From positions 1 to 28,527 of the forward strand of contig JBDTUE010000027.1 of assembly GCA_040007895.1 (NCBI GenBank): a DNA stretch of 28,527 bases, given 5' to 3'. Below the pieces are notes generated by a model that was not told where the DNA came from, ran no database searches, and worked only from the letters and a program-made list of their open reading frames with translations. Positions 1 through 7,333 of the stretch are shown piece by piece. A program made the position numbers and the translations under genes. This DNA comes from JADJLQ01 sp040007895 (GTDB taxonomy: Bacteria > Bacteroidota > Bacteroidia > Chitinophagales > Saprospiraceae). Within the stretch, counting starts at the first letter, position 1. Every line of letters begins with the position of its first letter.

Positions 1-130
1 AACAGACTAAAGATTTCTTAATTCTTTATTAAGAAAAAGCCAAAATGGAGATTTTATTAAAATTCAGTAAATTATTTGTGGAAAAAAGAAATTTTCCAGA
101 CAGGGAATGCGTTGTTAAAATTGAGAGAGC

Positions 131-208
131 ACAGCCCCTGTAATTTTTCATACATTTTTGAGTCTATTCAGGAAGAGTTTATTTCTAAACCAGGGGCTGT
201 TTTTATAT
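131..208 (+). terminator. Long-loop terminator-like inverted repeat
   Basis: ACAGCCCCTG (131-140) is perfectly complementary to CAGGGGCTGT (191-200) and is followed directly by TTTTATAT on the plus strand. The GC-rich arm plus T-run looks like a rho-independent terminator. However, the loop is 50 nt, far longer than usual, so it may instead close a larger folded RNA element. It would end transcription arriving from the left edge. Confidence 0.4.
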
Positions 209-390
209 AACGAACAAAATTCGTGGATGCTGCTTGATTCTTTTATTCGCCAGGCTTGAAATCAGATAATAACGCATAAGCTTTATTATTTATAAGCCCT
301 TTGGATCATAGCCATCAGTCATAATCCGATTAAAGCTTTGTACAGGAATATCAACGTTTTAAAACTAAAATTTTCAATACGAACAAATTT

Positions 391-429
391 AAAAGACAAA
401 GCCCTTTAAAGGTTCAGTAAAGGGCTTTT
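391..429 (-). terminator. Terminator after the LolA-like gene pair
   Basis: AAAGCCCTTT (398-407) pairs perfectly with AAAGGGCTTT (419-428) around an 11 nt loop. Read on the minus strand the stem is followed by GTCTTTT, a modest U-tract. It lies about 105 bp beyond the stop of the last gene of the minus-strand group (535-4440), so it is a plausible end for that transcript. The T-run on the plus strand is shorter. Confidence 0.55.
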
Positions 430-534
430 ACACACCGGTTTGTGGTGCAGAGGTTATTAATTCTTTAGGCTGGATTCAAACTTTCAGTATTTGAAATTTC
501 TGATGTCATCATAGAATCAGATCCTGAAATTTTA

Positions 535-1242
535 TTAGTCTATCAAAAAAGTATTGTCAGGTATTTCAGGGTTAAGTTTAATTTCAGAAATTTTCATTTC
601 CATATTGAACTGTCCTGAATTCATAGTGAGTTTATGTGAAAATTGCAAGCCATCGACTAATTTGTAATCACCAAAGACCATCGTTTGTTCTACTGGATTT
701 CCCTGGAACTCGGTTTTAATAATCATTTTAGACAACAGTCCGGTTTCAACATTATAAAACAGCGTAGTAAGATTACCTTCGGCATCGGTCGAAGTAACTT
801 TATTGCAATCCTTACCTTCTACTTTTTCAACTCCGATAAATTTTAAGGTGGTGCCGGTTTCATCATATAAATCCAAAGCTGGAAATATCTTCCCTTGCTG
901 AGCCATTCTTTTTACAGCTTTCTCATCGTCTAAGGTCTGAGTACCCTGCATCCCATTCATATATACTCTGTTACCGTCGTATTTTTGTTCCATTACTACA
1001 TTTCCTCCCATCGTGGATTTGGAATAGAACTTTCCGTTTTTATAGAATGATTCGGATTCAGAAGTACCGAATGGCATGCTAATCTCCATCTTTCGAATCA
1101 TAGATTTTACCGCCATCATTTTATCCTTTCCACCGGTAGCTTCGATATTTTTTTTAATAATTTCGATAGCTTTTGGATCAGATTGAGCTGTGACCCTAAA
1201 AAGGAATCCGCTCAATAGAAATAAAAACAATAAATTTTTCAT
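535..1242 (-). CDS. Exported LolA-like protein (outer membrane lipoprotein-sorting-like)
   Basis: This is a 235-residue protein with an N-terminal signal peptide: MKN, a hydrophobic stretch, then a likely cleavage site around TAQ-SD near residue 20. There is no lipobox cysteine. The mature part is rich in beta-strand-like segments and carries GGKDK near residues 38-42 and a GGNVVMEQKYDG segment near 79-90. It is clearly paralogous to the next gene upstream (1267-2061); both share GGKDK, VMEQ-x-x-DG, KFIGVE and TDA in the same order. Proteins of this kind in Bacteroidota are usually annotated as LolA/LppX-like carriers, but no substrate can be read from the sequence. The gene is 24 bp downstream of its paralog and is probably co-transcribed with it. 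Confidence is high for a real exported protein and moderate for the LolA-like label. Confidence 0.8.
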   Translation of the reverse strand: MKNLLFLFLLSGFLFRVTAQSDPKAIEIIKKNIEATGGKDKMMAVKSMIRKMEISMPFGTSESESFYKNGKFYSKSTMGGNVVMEQKYDGNRVYMNGMQGTQTLDDEKAVKRMAQQGKIFPALDLYDETGTTLKFIGVEKVEGKDCNKVTSTDAEGNLTTLFYNVETGLLSKMIIKTEFQGNPVEQTMVFGDYKLVDGLQFSHKLTMNSGQFNMEMKISEIKLNPEIPDNTFLID

Positions 1243-1266
1243 TGTAAGGTTTATTAAAAATTGAAT

Positions 1267-2061
1267 TTAATTGATTTTGAATAATTGATCTGGAAGATCG
1301 CTATTGATCATAAGGGACACTATTTTCATATCCAATGGAAATGGTACCGCTCCACCGGTAAGTTTTATGCTATGAGGAAATTTCACTCCATTGACATCTT
1401 TATAATCTGCCATATCCAGGGTCTGAGTTCCTTTTTGGCCCATCATCTCAGTCGTAGTTATAGTCCTGACCAGATATTTCGTAGCAACATCAAAGTATTG
1501 AGTTGTCTCAGCTTTATCAGCATCAGTGATTGTTATTTTATTGACCTTTTTACCGTCGAGGTCTTCAACACCAATAAATTTTTTCAAAGATGATGTAGAC
1601 AACAACTGATCTAATTCGTCAAACAATCTGGTTTGCCTCCGGGTAGCCTTTAAGGTAGCTTCATCAGTAATGGTTTGTTTTCCGCCCATGCCGGATACCT
1701 GCAATACTTTCCCATCAAAAGTTTGTTCCATAACAGTAGATCCGCCCATTTCAGTTTTCATTGATAACTTACCATCTTTTACAAATTGTGTAATAGTTAA
1801 ATCTCCCATGGAAGTAGTAGCTGTCATCTTACTCATCATAGTTTTGATTGCGCTCAGTTTGTCTTTCCCGCCAATTGCATCGATATAATTTTTAAGGACA
1901 TCCACTGCCATTGCATCCGAGGTGTTGGTGGCGGCCATTGGCTTTGCAGGAGCAGTACTCGTTTTAGCTTCAGAGGGTGAACTTACCGCCATTTTTTTCG
2001 AACAGGAGGAGGAGGACAAAACGATACCAAATCCAAGAAGTATGATCAAAATTCTATTCAT
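1267..2061 (-). CDS. LolA-like lipoprotein, paralog of the 535-1242 product
   Basis: This is a 264-residue protein. Its N-terminus is a lipoprotein signal peptide: MNR, a hydrophobic core, then SSSSC with the lipidated cysteine at residue 20. A Ser/Ala/Pro/Thr-rich linker of about 30 residues follows, and then the domain shared with its neighbour. That domain has IGGKDK near residue 65, MGGSTVMEQTFDG near 100-112, KFIGVEDLDGK near 162-172 and a conserved ITDAD. The linker would let the domain stand off the membrane. The gene lies 93 bp after pyrF, and a weak 5 bp hairpin (2107-2121) sits in that gap. The pairing of a lipidated and a soluble copy suggests a periplasmic or outer membrane partnership, which is inference only. 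Confidence 0.82.
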   Translation of the reverse strand: MNRILIILLGFGIVLSSSSCSKKMAVSSPSEAKTSTAPAKPMAATNTSDAMAVDVLKNYIDAIGGKDKLSAIKTMMSKMTATTSMGDLTITQFVKDGKLSMKTEMGGSTVMEQTFDGKVLQVSGMGGKQTITDEATLKATRRQTRLFDELDQLLSTSSLKKFIGVEDLDGKKVNKITITDADKAETTQYFDVATKYLVRTITTTEMMGQKGTQTLDMADYKDVNGVKFPHSIKLTGGAVPFPLDMKIVSLMINSDLPDQLFKIN

Positions 2062-2154
2062 AAATTATAGTTGATTTTATTAAATTTTTTAATTAGTATT
2101 ATTAAACGTCACAGCTTGACGATTTCTTGCAAACAAATTATCCAGGCAAAAAAT

Positions 2155-2994
2155 TCAGAGTTGTCTTTTTTTTACAATATATTCTGCCATTTTAGTTTGA
2201 ATATTTTCTGCTTCTTTGCCTGCAGCTTCACCAAAATCCGTACCATTGGATGCATACAGAATACTCCTGGATGAATTAATCAGGATATCTCCGGCTGTCG
2301 TTAATGTATGCTCCATTACTTCCTCCAAATCTCCTCCCTGAGCACCAACACCAGGAATTAATAAAAAATAATCCGGAACTATCGATCTGATTCGGGCCAG
2401 GTATTTACTTTGAGTTGCACCTGTTACAAACATCAATTGATCCCGGTTCCCCCATTGTTTTGCCTGGAGGATTATTTCTTCATACAAGAATGATCCTGAG
2501 TCCAGCTTTTTTAATTGGAAGTTTTCAGCCCCTGGATTGCTTGTGAGTGCTAAGAGTATGGTCCAATGCCCACTAAATTTTAAAAATGGGTCTATTGAGT
2601 CTTTACCCATGTAGGGTGACACTGTGATAGCATCGGCATCAAGATATTCGAAAGCGGCTTTGGCATACATCTCCCCTGTATTTCCGATATCACCCCGTTT
2701 AGCATCCAGAATGACAAACTTATTTTTCAATAAAACATATCGTACAGTTTCTTCCAGGACTTTCATCCCTGGTAGTCCTAACTTTTCATAAAATGCAGAA
2801 TTAATTTTATAGGCAACGGTAAAAGGAAGAGTATGATCAATAATGCTTTTATTAAATTCAAGCATCGAATCCTCCCTCTCCACAAGATGAGCAGGAAGTT
2901 TAGATAAGTCTGTGTCCAAACCAACACATAAACAGGATTGTAATGATTGAATTGCACTATTCAGTGCAACCCTATTCCAATAAACTCTTCCCAT
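2155..2994 (-). CDS. pyrF: Orotidine 5'-phosphate decarboxylase, type 2
   Basis: This 279-residue enzyme carries out the last step of UMP synthesis, converting OMP to UMP and CO2 in the cytoplasm. The catalytic DAKRGD motif is visible at residues 97-102, with Lys99 the expected proton donor. GLDTD near residue 25 and FNKSIID near 47 fit the substrate-binding beta-strands of the barrel. A length near 280 with these motifs matches the longer (mycobacterial-type) PyrF subfamily rather than the roughly 230-residue E. coli type. The ATG overlaps the stop of the upstream NifU-domain gene as TAATG, implying translational coupling. No other pyrimidine gene is nearby. The assignment is firm. Confidence 0.95.
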   Translation of the reverse strand: MGRVYWNRVALNSAIQSLQSCLCVGLDTDLSKLPAHLVEREDSMLEFNKSIIDHTLPFTVAYKINSAFYEKLGLPGMKVLEETVRYVLLKNKFVILDAKRGDIGNTGEMYAKAAFEYLDADAITVSPYMGKDSIDPFLKFSGHWTILLALTSNPGAENFQLKKLDSGSFLYEEIILQAKQWGNRDQLMFVTGATQSKYLARIRSIVPDYFLLIPGVGAQGGDLEEVMEHTLTTAGDILINSSRSILYASNGTDFGEAAGKEAENIQTKMAEYIVKKRQL

Positions 2995-3248
2995 TAACTC
3001 ACCGCGATTACTGAGTTAACCTCAGGGAATTTTGACTTGATTGCTTGCTCTATACCAGCTTTGAGGGTAAAGGAAGACATTGAGCACGACTCACAATTTC
3101 CTAACCATTTAATTTTGACATCAAGCTCTTCTGTGTAGTCTAATACTTCCACATTGCCTCCATCGGCAGCGAGGTATGGTCTGAGTTCATTCAAGGCATG
3201 CTCTATTTCAAGTATCTTCTTTTCTTTATTCTTTTTTGACAAGGCCAT
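2994..3248 (-). CDS. NifU C-terminal domain Fe-S scaffold protein
   Basis: This is a small 84-residue protein made of one NifU C-terminal (Nfu) domain. The domain's CxxC is present at Cys52 and Cys55 within GNCESCSMSS. Such domains bind a labile [4Fe-4S] cluster between two subunits and pass it to target proteins in the cytoplasm. LRPYLAADGGNVEV at residues 22-35 is the usual start of the domain. The N-terminal dozen residues are lysine-rich. Its stop overlaps the pyrF start by one base, and the Mrp-type ATPase gene lies 100 bp upstream, which fits a Fe-S assembly pair. A promoter candidate lies just upstream at 3259-3293. Confidence 0.9.
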   Translation of the reverse strand: MALSKKNKEKKILEIEHALNELRPYLAADGGNVEVLDYTEELDVKIKWLGNCESCSMSSFTLKAGIEQAIKSKFPEVNSVIAVS

Positions 3249-3258
3249 GTTGTAGCTG

Positions 3259-3293
3259 CAAATTTACAGTAAATCAGACAATTAATAGGCAAA
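3259..3293 (-). promoter_or_regulatory. Bacteroidota-type promoter candidate for the NifU-domain gene and pyrF
   Basis: On the minus strand TAAATTTG (3266-3259) is a perfect match to the phylum -7 element TAnnTTTG. A TTTG (3293-3290) lies 23 bp further upstream, slightly longer than the usual 19-21 bp spacing. The predicted start would leave a leader of fewer than ten bases before the ATG at 3248. Confidence 0.45.
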
Positions 3294-3348
3294 GTGCGTT
3301 TATAGCCTGTGTGAGATTTTGAGACTCTGAATGGCTTTGCTTATCATC

Positions 3349-4440
3349 TTAATTTTTCATAGTTACTTTTAAGGTTGGTGCCAAGGTGCTATTTCGCTTG
3401 TTCAGTGCACTCAGGACATTTTCAGCGAGCTTTCTAAAAGCAATAACCATATCATCGGTCTCATCATTTAGGATAGAAGGTTTACCTGCATCACCCCCTT
3501 CTCTGATTGAAAGGACCAGCGGAATCTGCTGTAATAATTGGGTGTGATATATTCCAGCAAGATGTTGTCCTCCACCTTTACCAAAAATCTCATATTTGTG
3601 ATCAGGTAATTCAGCAGGGGTGAACCAGGACATATTTTCAACAATTCCCAGGATTGGTACCATGATCCCATCCATTTGAAACATATTGGCAGCTTTGATG
3701 GCATCAGCAACGGCTACTTGCTGGGGAGTGGTCACGATGATAGCTCCTGTGACAGGAACTGTTTGAACCAAAGTAAGTTGGATATCTCCTGTTCCCGGCG
3801 GCAAATCAATGATCAAAACATCCAGTTCCGGCCATAGACAATCTTCCAAAAACTGTTTCATTACACCAGCCAGGCGTGGTCCTCGTAAAACGACAGCTTG
3901 CTCCGGTTCTACTACAAATCCAATGGACATGACCGGCAGCCCATAAGCACTTAACGGTACGATTTTATTTACCCCATAGACCTGTTCTACCTCCGGACGC
4001 TTACCTTTCAAACCTAACATGATCGGTATACTGGGGCCATAAAGATCAGCATCCAATATTCCAACTCTAAGGCCTGTTTGTTTAAGACCCAGCGCAAGGT
4101 TTACACTAATAGTTGATTTGCCAACTCCACCTTTACCAGACGCTATCGCAATGATATTTTTTATTTGAGGAAGGTTCGAACTTTTTTTCTGAACTGGTTC
4201 TGGATTTCCAAAATGCAAATCGATTGAATATCCGGGAGCGAATACCTCAAAAGCTGCGGCGATACTGAAATTGAGTTCCGATTTTACCCGGCTTTCCAGC
4301 TTTGGTGGAAACGCAAGTATTACTGTTATTCTTTTCCCATCAATTTTTATTTCCTGAATTCGATTAGCAAGTACAAGATTGTGCCCGGTAAGAGGATCAA
4401 GAATAGTCCCTAAGAAACTGAGTAAATCTTCTCTAATCAT
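3349..4440 (-). CDS. Mrp/ApbC-type Fe-S cluster carrier P-loop ATPase
   Basis: This is a 363-residue protein. It has an N-terminal MIP18/DUF59-like domain (about residues 1-80) and a ParA/MinD-like ATPase domain with the deviant Walker A SGKGGVGKST at residues 101-110. Further motifs are DADLYGPS near 130 and the IDLPPGTGD Walker B region near 215. Family members bind and deliver [4Fe-4S] clusters in the cytoplasm using ATP. In many Mrp proteins a CPxC pair follows VENMS; here that place reads VENMSWFTPAELP and has no cysteine. The only cysteine in the chain is in LEDCLWPE. Neighbourhood with a NifU-domain gene downstream supports a Fe-S role. The symbols mrp or apbC are both used for this family. 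Confidence 0.92.
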   Translation of the reverse strand: MIREDLLSFLGTILDPLTGHNLVLANRIQEIKIDGKRITVILAFPPKLESRVKSELNFSIAAAFEVFAPGYSIDLHFGNPEPVQKKSSNLPQIKNIIAIASGKGGVGKSTISVNLALGLKQTGLRVGILDADLYGPSIPIMLGLKGKRPEVEQVYGVNKIVPLSAYGLPVMSIGFVVEPEQAVVLRGPRLAGVMKQFLEDCLWPELDVLIIDLPPGTGDIQLTLVQTVPVTGAIIVTTPQQVAVADAIKAANMFQMDGIMVPILGIVENMSWFTPAELPDHKYEIFGKGGGQHLAGIYHTQLLQQIPLVLSIREGGDAGKPSILNDETDDMVIAFRKLAENVLSALNKRNSTLAPTLKVTMKN

Positions 4441-4515
4441 TTTGCAATATTAGGACTTCCAAATAACTTATATCTAATTAATAGGCATTTTTGAGAAAGA
4501 ATGTCACATAATGCC

Positions 4516-4543
4516 ACCCGAAATTAATCAACAACTTTCGGGT
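4516..4543. repeat. Inverted repeat between mrp-type gene and ribF
   Basis: ACCCGAAA (4516-4523) and TTTCGGGT (4536-4543) form a perfect 8 bp inverted repeat with a 12 nt spacer, midway in the 152 bp region between two divergent genes. It could be an operator or an RNA hairpin in the ribF leader. No riboswitch fold is recognisable, and the region is too short for a full FMN aptamer. Confidence 0.4.
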
Positions 4544-4592
4544 AGAATTTCGGATTTTTACAGTTTATTATAGTAAACCATAAAGAATATAG

Positions 4593-5540
4593 ATGGAGGT
4601 TCATTTTGGACTGGATGATATACCCTTATTACAACATTCAGTAATTACTGTTGGCTCTTTTGATGGAGTGCATTGTGGCCATCGCAAGATTATAGAAGGA
4701 ATGAAATTGTATTCGAAGCAGTATGAGACTGCAAGTGTTTTAGTTACGTTTCATCCGCATCCCCGTTTAGTACTTAATAGGTTCGATACAAGCCTTAGAA
4801 TGTTAAACACACTGGATGAAAAGATTGCACTTTTTAAAACATTAGGGATTGATCATGTAGTAGTAGTTCCTTTTACACCGGAATTTGCTGCTCAATCGCC
4901 TAAAGATTATATCGAAGATTTTTTGATCAAATTTTTCAAACCAAGAGCGGTTGTAATAGGTTATGATCATCAGTTTGGTAAAGGCCGTGTTGGAACCAAA
5001 GATATTTTGTTAGAATTACGATCACTATATAATTACGAAGTTTACCAGGTGGGTGCATATGAAATTGACGGAATAACCGTTTCGTCTACAAAAATCAGGA
5101 ATGCCCTTTCTCAGGGAAATTTTGACTTGGCTCAACAATATCTCAGTTATCCATTTCCGATTTCCGGGAGAGTGGTGACAGGAGACCGGGAAGGAAGAGA
5201 AATGGGTTTCCCTACAGCCAACATTATGATTAATGATGCTTCGAAGTTTATTCCAAGACATGGTGTATATGCCGTTAGAATGAAATGGAAATCGTATATC
5301 AAAGGCGGAATGATGTATATAGGACGGCGGACGACTACCCATCAGAAAAGTGAATTACAGATTGAAGTGAATTTATTTGATTTTGATGATATACTCTATG
5401 GAGAACAAGCCTGGGTGGATGTATTGAAATTTTTCAGAGATGATATGCATTTCGAAAATAAAGAAATGTTATTGGAGCAAATCAGGAAAGACCAAAAAGA
5501 CATTCATAGCTACCTCCAACAAGAATCCCAGGCTGGATGA
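4593..5540 (+). CDS. ribF: Bifunctional riboflavin kinase / FAD synthetase
   Basis: This 315-residue enzyme makes FMN from riboflavin and then FAD from FMN. The N-terminal adenylyltransferase domain (about 1-180) shows TVGSFDGVHCGH at residues 19-30, FHPHPR near 53-58 and the SSTKIR motif near 165-170. The C-terminal riboflavin kinase domain (about 185-305) shows the flavin/nucleotide-binding GREMGFPTANI near 205-215 and EVNLFDFDDILYG near 260-272. Length and domain order are typical of bacterial RibF. The gene opens a plus-strand group, and its last bases overlap the next gene as ATGA. No FMN riboswitch is visible upstream. Confidence 0.95.
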   Translation: MEVHFGLDDIPLLQHSVITVGSFDGVHCGHRKIIEGMKLYSKQYETASVLVTFHPHPRLVLNRFDTSLRMLNTLDEKIALFKTLGIDHVVVVPFTPEFAAQSPKDYIEDFLIKFFKPRAVVIGYDHQFGKGRVGTKDILLELRSLYNYEVYQVGAYEIDGITVSSTKIRNALSQGNFDLAQQYLSYPFPISGRVVTGDREGREMGFPTANIMINDASKFIPRHGVYAVRMKWKSYIKGGMMYIGRRTTTHQKSELQIEVNLFDFDDILYGEQAWVDVLKFFRDDMHFENKEMLLEQIRKDQKDIHSYLQQESQAG

Positions 5541-6592
5541 TAGATCAACCGGTAACCAATACACCAACCACTGCCCTGGTAATACTTAATTATAATGGCA
5601 AACATTACCTTGAAAAATTTTTACCCTCTGTAATTCAATATTCGACCGGAGATACCCTCCTTGTAGTGGGAGATAATAGCAGCACCGATGATTCCGTCTT
5701 ATTTCTTCAAAATTATTATCCTTCTGTCCGGGTGATTTCGCTGGATAAAAATTATGGGTTTGCAGAAGGTTATAACCTTGTATTAAAACAAATCAAAACG
5801 GATTATTATTTTTTATTGAATAGTGATGTTGAATTAAGATCATCCTGGACTCCATTAATCGAAATAATACATTCAAATCCCAGGCTGGCTGCAGCTCAAC
5901 CAAAAATTTTATCGTACGCCCAACCAACTGTTTTTGAACATGCCGGCGCAGCCGGAGGCTGGCTTGATATCCTGGGTTATCCATTTTGTAAGGGAAGGAT
6001 TTTTGATGTGATTGAAAAAGATGTTAAACAATATGATAGACAAAATGGAATCTTCTGGGCCAGCGGAGCAGCTATGATAATCAGAGCATCCATATTTCAT
6101 CAAATTGGAGGTTTCGATAAAGATTATTTTGCCCACATGGAAGAAATCGATTGGTGTTGGAGAGCTAAGCGATGTGGTTGGAATATCATAAGTATACCTG
6201 AAGTTTCTGTATTTCATGTAGGTGGAGGTACATTGCCATATCATTCTGACCAAAAGATATTTTTAAACTTCAGAAATAATCTCGCTACCATTTTTAAAAA
6301 TGATTCTATTCTGAATCTAATCTATAAATTACCAATCCGGTTTATCCTGGATGGAGCAGCAGCATTTTCATTTTTAATCAAGAAAAACCCAAAAGGATTT
6401 TTAGCTGTAGTAAGGGCTTATCTGCATTTTATTAAGTGGATACCGGCTTTACATTCCAAGCGAAAAAAGATAAATCAATTATCTAAAGGAACAACATTTA
6501 GCCCTGAAGGCTTGTTTAAAGGAAGTATCCTGATAGAATACTTTATTAAAGGACATCAAACTTTTCAATCCATTGTTTCATCCCATGACTAA
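5537..6592 (+). CDS. Family 2 glycosyltransferase (rhamnosyltransferase-like)
   Basis: This is a 351-residue GT-A fold glycosyltransferase. The N-terminal nucleotide-sugar domain begins with TALVILNYNG (12-21), followed by DNSSTDDS (46-53) and the DxD-like NSDVE (95-99). WASGAAMIIR near 174-183 and GGFDKDYFAHMEEIDWCWR (191-209) are the acceptor-side and catalytic-base region seen in the rhamnosyltransferase-like branch. The C-terminal 100 residues are basic with hydrophobic patches, suggesting peripheral association with the inner membrane. The donor and acceptor sugars cannot be told. It overlaps ribF by 4 bp (ATGA) and the pseudouridine synthase gene downstream by a few bases, so it is co-transcribed with unrelated functions rather than sitting in a polysaccharide cluster. 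Confidence 0.9.
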   Translation: MIDQPVTNTPTTALVILNYNGKHYLEKFLPSVIQYSTGDTLLVVGDNSSTDDSVLFLQNYYPSVRVISLDKNYGFAEGYNLVLKQIKTDYYFLLNSDVELRSSWTPLIEIIHSNPRLAAAQPKILSYAQPTVFEHAGAAGGWLDILGYPFCKGRIFDVIEKDVKQYDRQNGIFWASGAAMIIRASIFHQIGGFDKDYFAHMEEIDWCWRAKRCGWNIISIPEVSVFHVGGGTLPYHSDQKIFLNFRNNLATIFKNDSILNLIYKLPIRFILDGAAAFSFLIKKNPKGFLAVVRAYLHFIKWIPALHSKRKKINQLSKGTTFSPEGLFKGSILIEYFIKGHQTFQSIVSSHD

Positions 6593-7301
6593 AGTAGAAA
6601 TCCTTTACGAAGACAATGATCTTGTAGTAGTAAATAAAACATCTTCTCTCTTATCTATTCCGGACAGATGGGATCCGAATAAAGAATCATTGTACCATAT
6701 GCTGGGGGCTGTACGGCCTGGACTTATGGTAGTTCATCGGTTAGATAAAGACACCAGTGGAGCTATCATTTTCGCTAAAAATGAAAGTGCCCACAAACAT
6801 CTAAACAATCTGTTTGCTGAAAATAAAGTGAATAAAACTTATTTAGCTTTAGTTCATGGACAAGTAGTAGAAAAAGGTACGATTGATTCACCTATAGCAG
6901 CCGATCCATTTCAGGCAGGGCGCATGGTAGTTCATAGAAAAGGAAAAGAGTCCTATACGGAATATGAACCTATAGAAAACTATAAAGAATTTAGTTTATT
7001 ACGAGTAAAGATCCTCACAGGACGCACACATCAGATAAGAGTACATCTCAGCAGTATAGGATATCCGCTGGCATTTGATCCATTGTATGGCACAGCGGAA
7101 CCCATCACCATAGAACAAATTAAAAAAAGAAATTTAAGAGCAAGTGAAACTCCACCAATGCCTTTAATTGCAAGGGTCCCACTTCATGCCAACCATATTA
7201 CGTTCAGCCATCCGGTACATCAGGGAGTTCAATCCTTTGAAGCTCCTTTGCCCAAAGATTTTAATGCTGTCCTTAAGCAATTACAAAAGTGGGGAAGGTA
7301 G
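6585..7301 (+). CDS. RluA-family RNA pseudouridine synthase
   Basis: This protein of about 238 residues isomerises uridine to pseudouridine in rRNA or tRNA. The catalytic motif VVHRLDKDTSG (about residues 49-59 from the chosen start) holds the essential Asp. GRTHQIRVHLSSIG near 143-156 and FDPLYG near 161 are the other family blocks. There is no N-terminal S4 domain, so it is closer to the RluA-type short form than to RluC or RluD. I chose the ATG at 6585 because MTKVEILYEDND matches the usual family start. An in-frame ATG at 6573 would add four residues (MFHP) and deepen the overlap with the glycosyltransferase. The target uridine is not predictable. It converges on the ABC-F gene with only 32 bp between stops and no clear terminator. 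Confidence 0.9.
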   Translation: MTKVEILYEDNDLVVVNKTSSLLSIPDRWDPNKESLYHMLGAVRPGLMVVHRLDKDTSGAIIFAKNESAHKHLNNLFAENKVNKTYLALVHGQVVEKGTIDSPIAADPFQAGRMVVHRKGKESYTEYEPIENYKEFSLLRVKILTGRTHQIRVHLSSIGYPLAFDPLYGTAEPITIEQIKKRNLRASETPPMPLIARVPLHANHITFSHPVHQGVQSFEAPLPKDFNAVLKQLQKWGR

Positions 7302-7333
7302 ATACCCTCAAAAGAAAATAAATAAAAATCAAT

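Larger units (their letters stand above)
1..534. other. Non-coding region with several hairpins
   Basis: I see no credible coding region on either strand here. Three inverted repeats lie in the first 200 bases. One has 9 bp arms at 14-22 and 28-36, the second has 7 bp arms at 79-85 and 92-98, and the third has perfect 10 bp arms at 131-140 and 191-200 followed by a T-run on the plus strand. A small 5 bp repeat lies at 210-224 and a terminator-like hairpin at 398-428. Positions 225-390 show nothing recognisable. The left part may be the 3' untranslated end of a plus-strand gene outside the window, or an RNA gene. I recognise no RNA family. Confidence 0.5.

Noticed and set aside
1285..2274. Plus-strand reading frames opposite the LolA-like gene pair and the end of pyrF
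   Set aside because: Their translations are low in complexity and match nothing; the minus-strand genes explain the region.
4441..4592. FMN riboswitch upstream of ribF
   Set aside because: The region is too short and lacks the multi-helix aptamer; only one simple inverted repeat is present.
7302..7333. Terminator between the converging pseudouridine synthase and ABC-F genes
   Set aside because: The 32 bp gap is A-rich but holds no inverted repeat.
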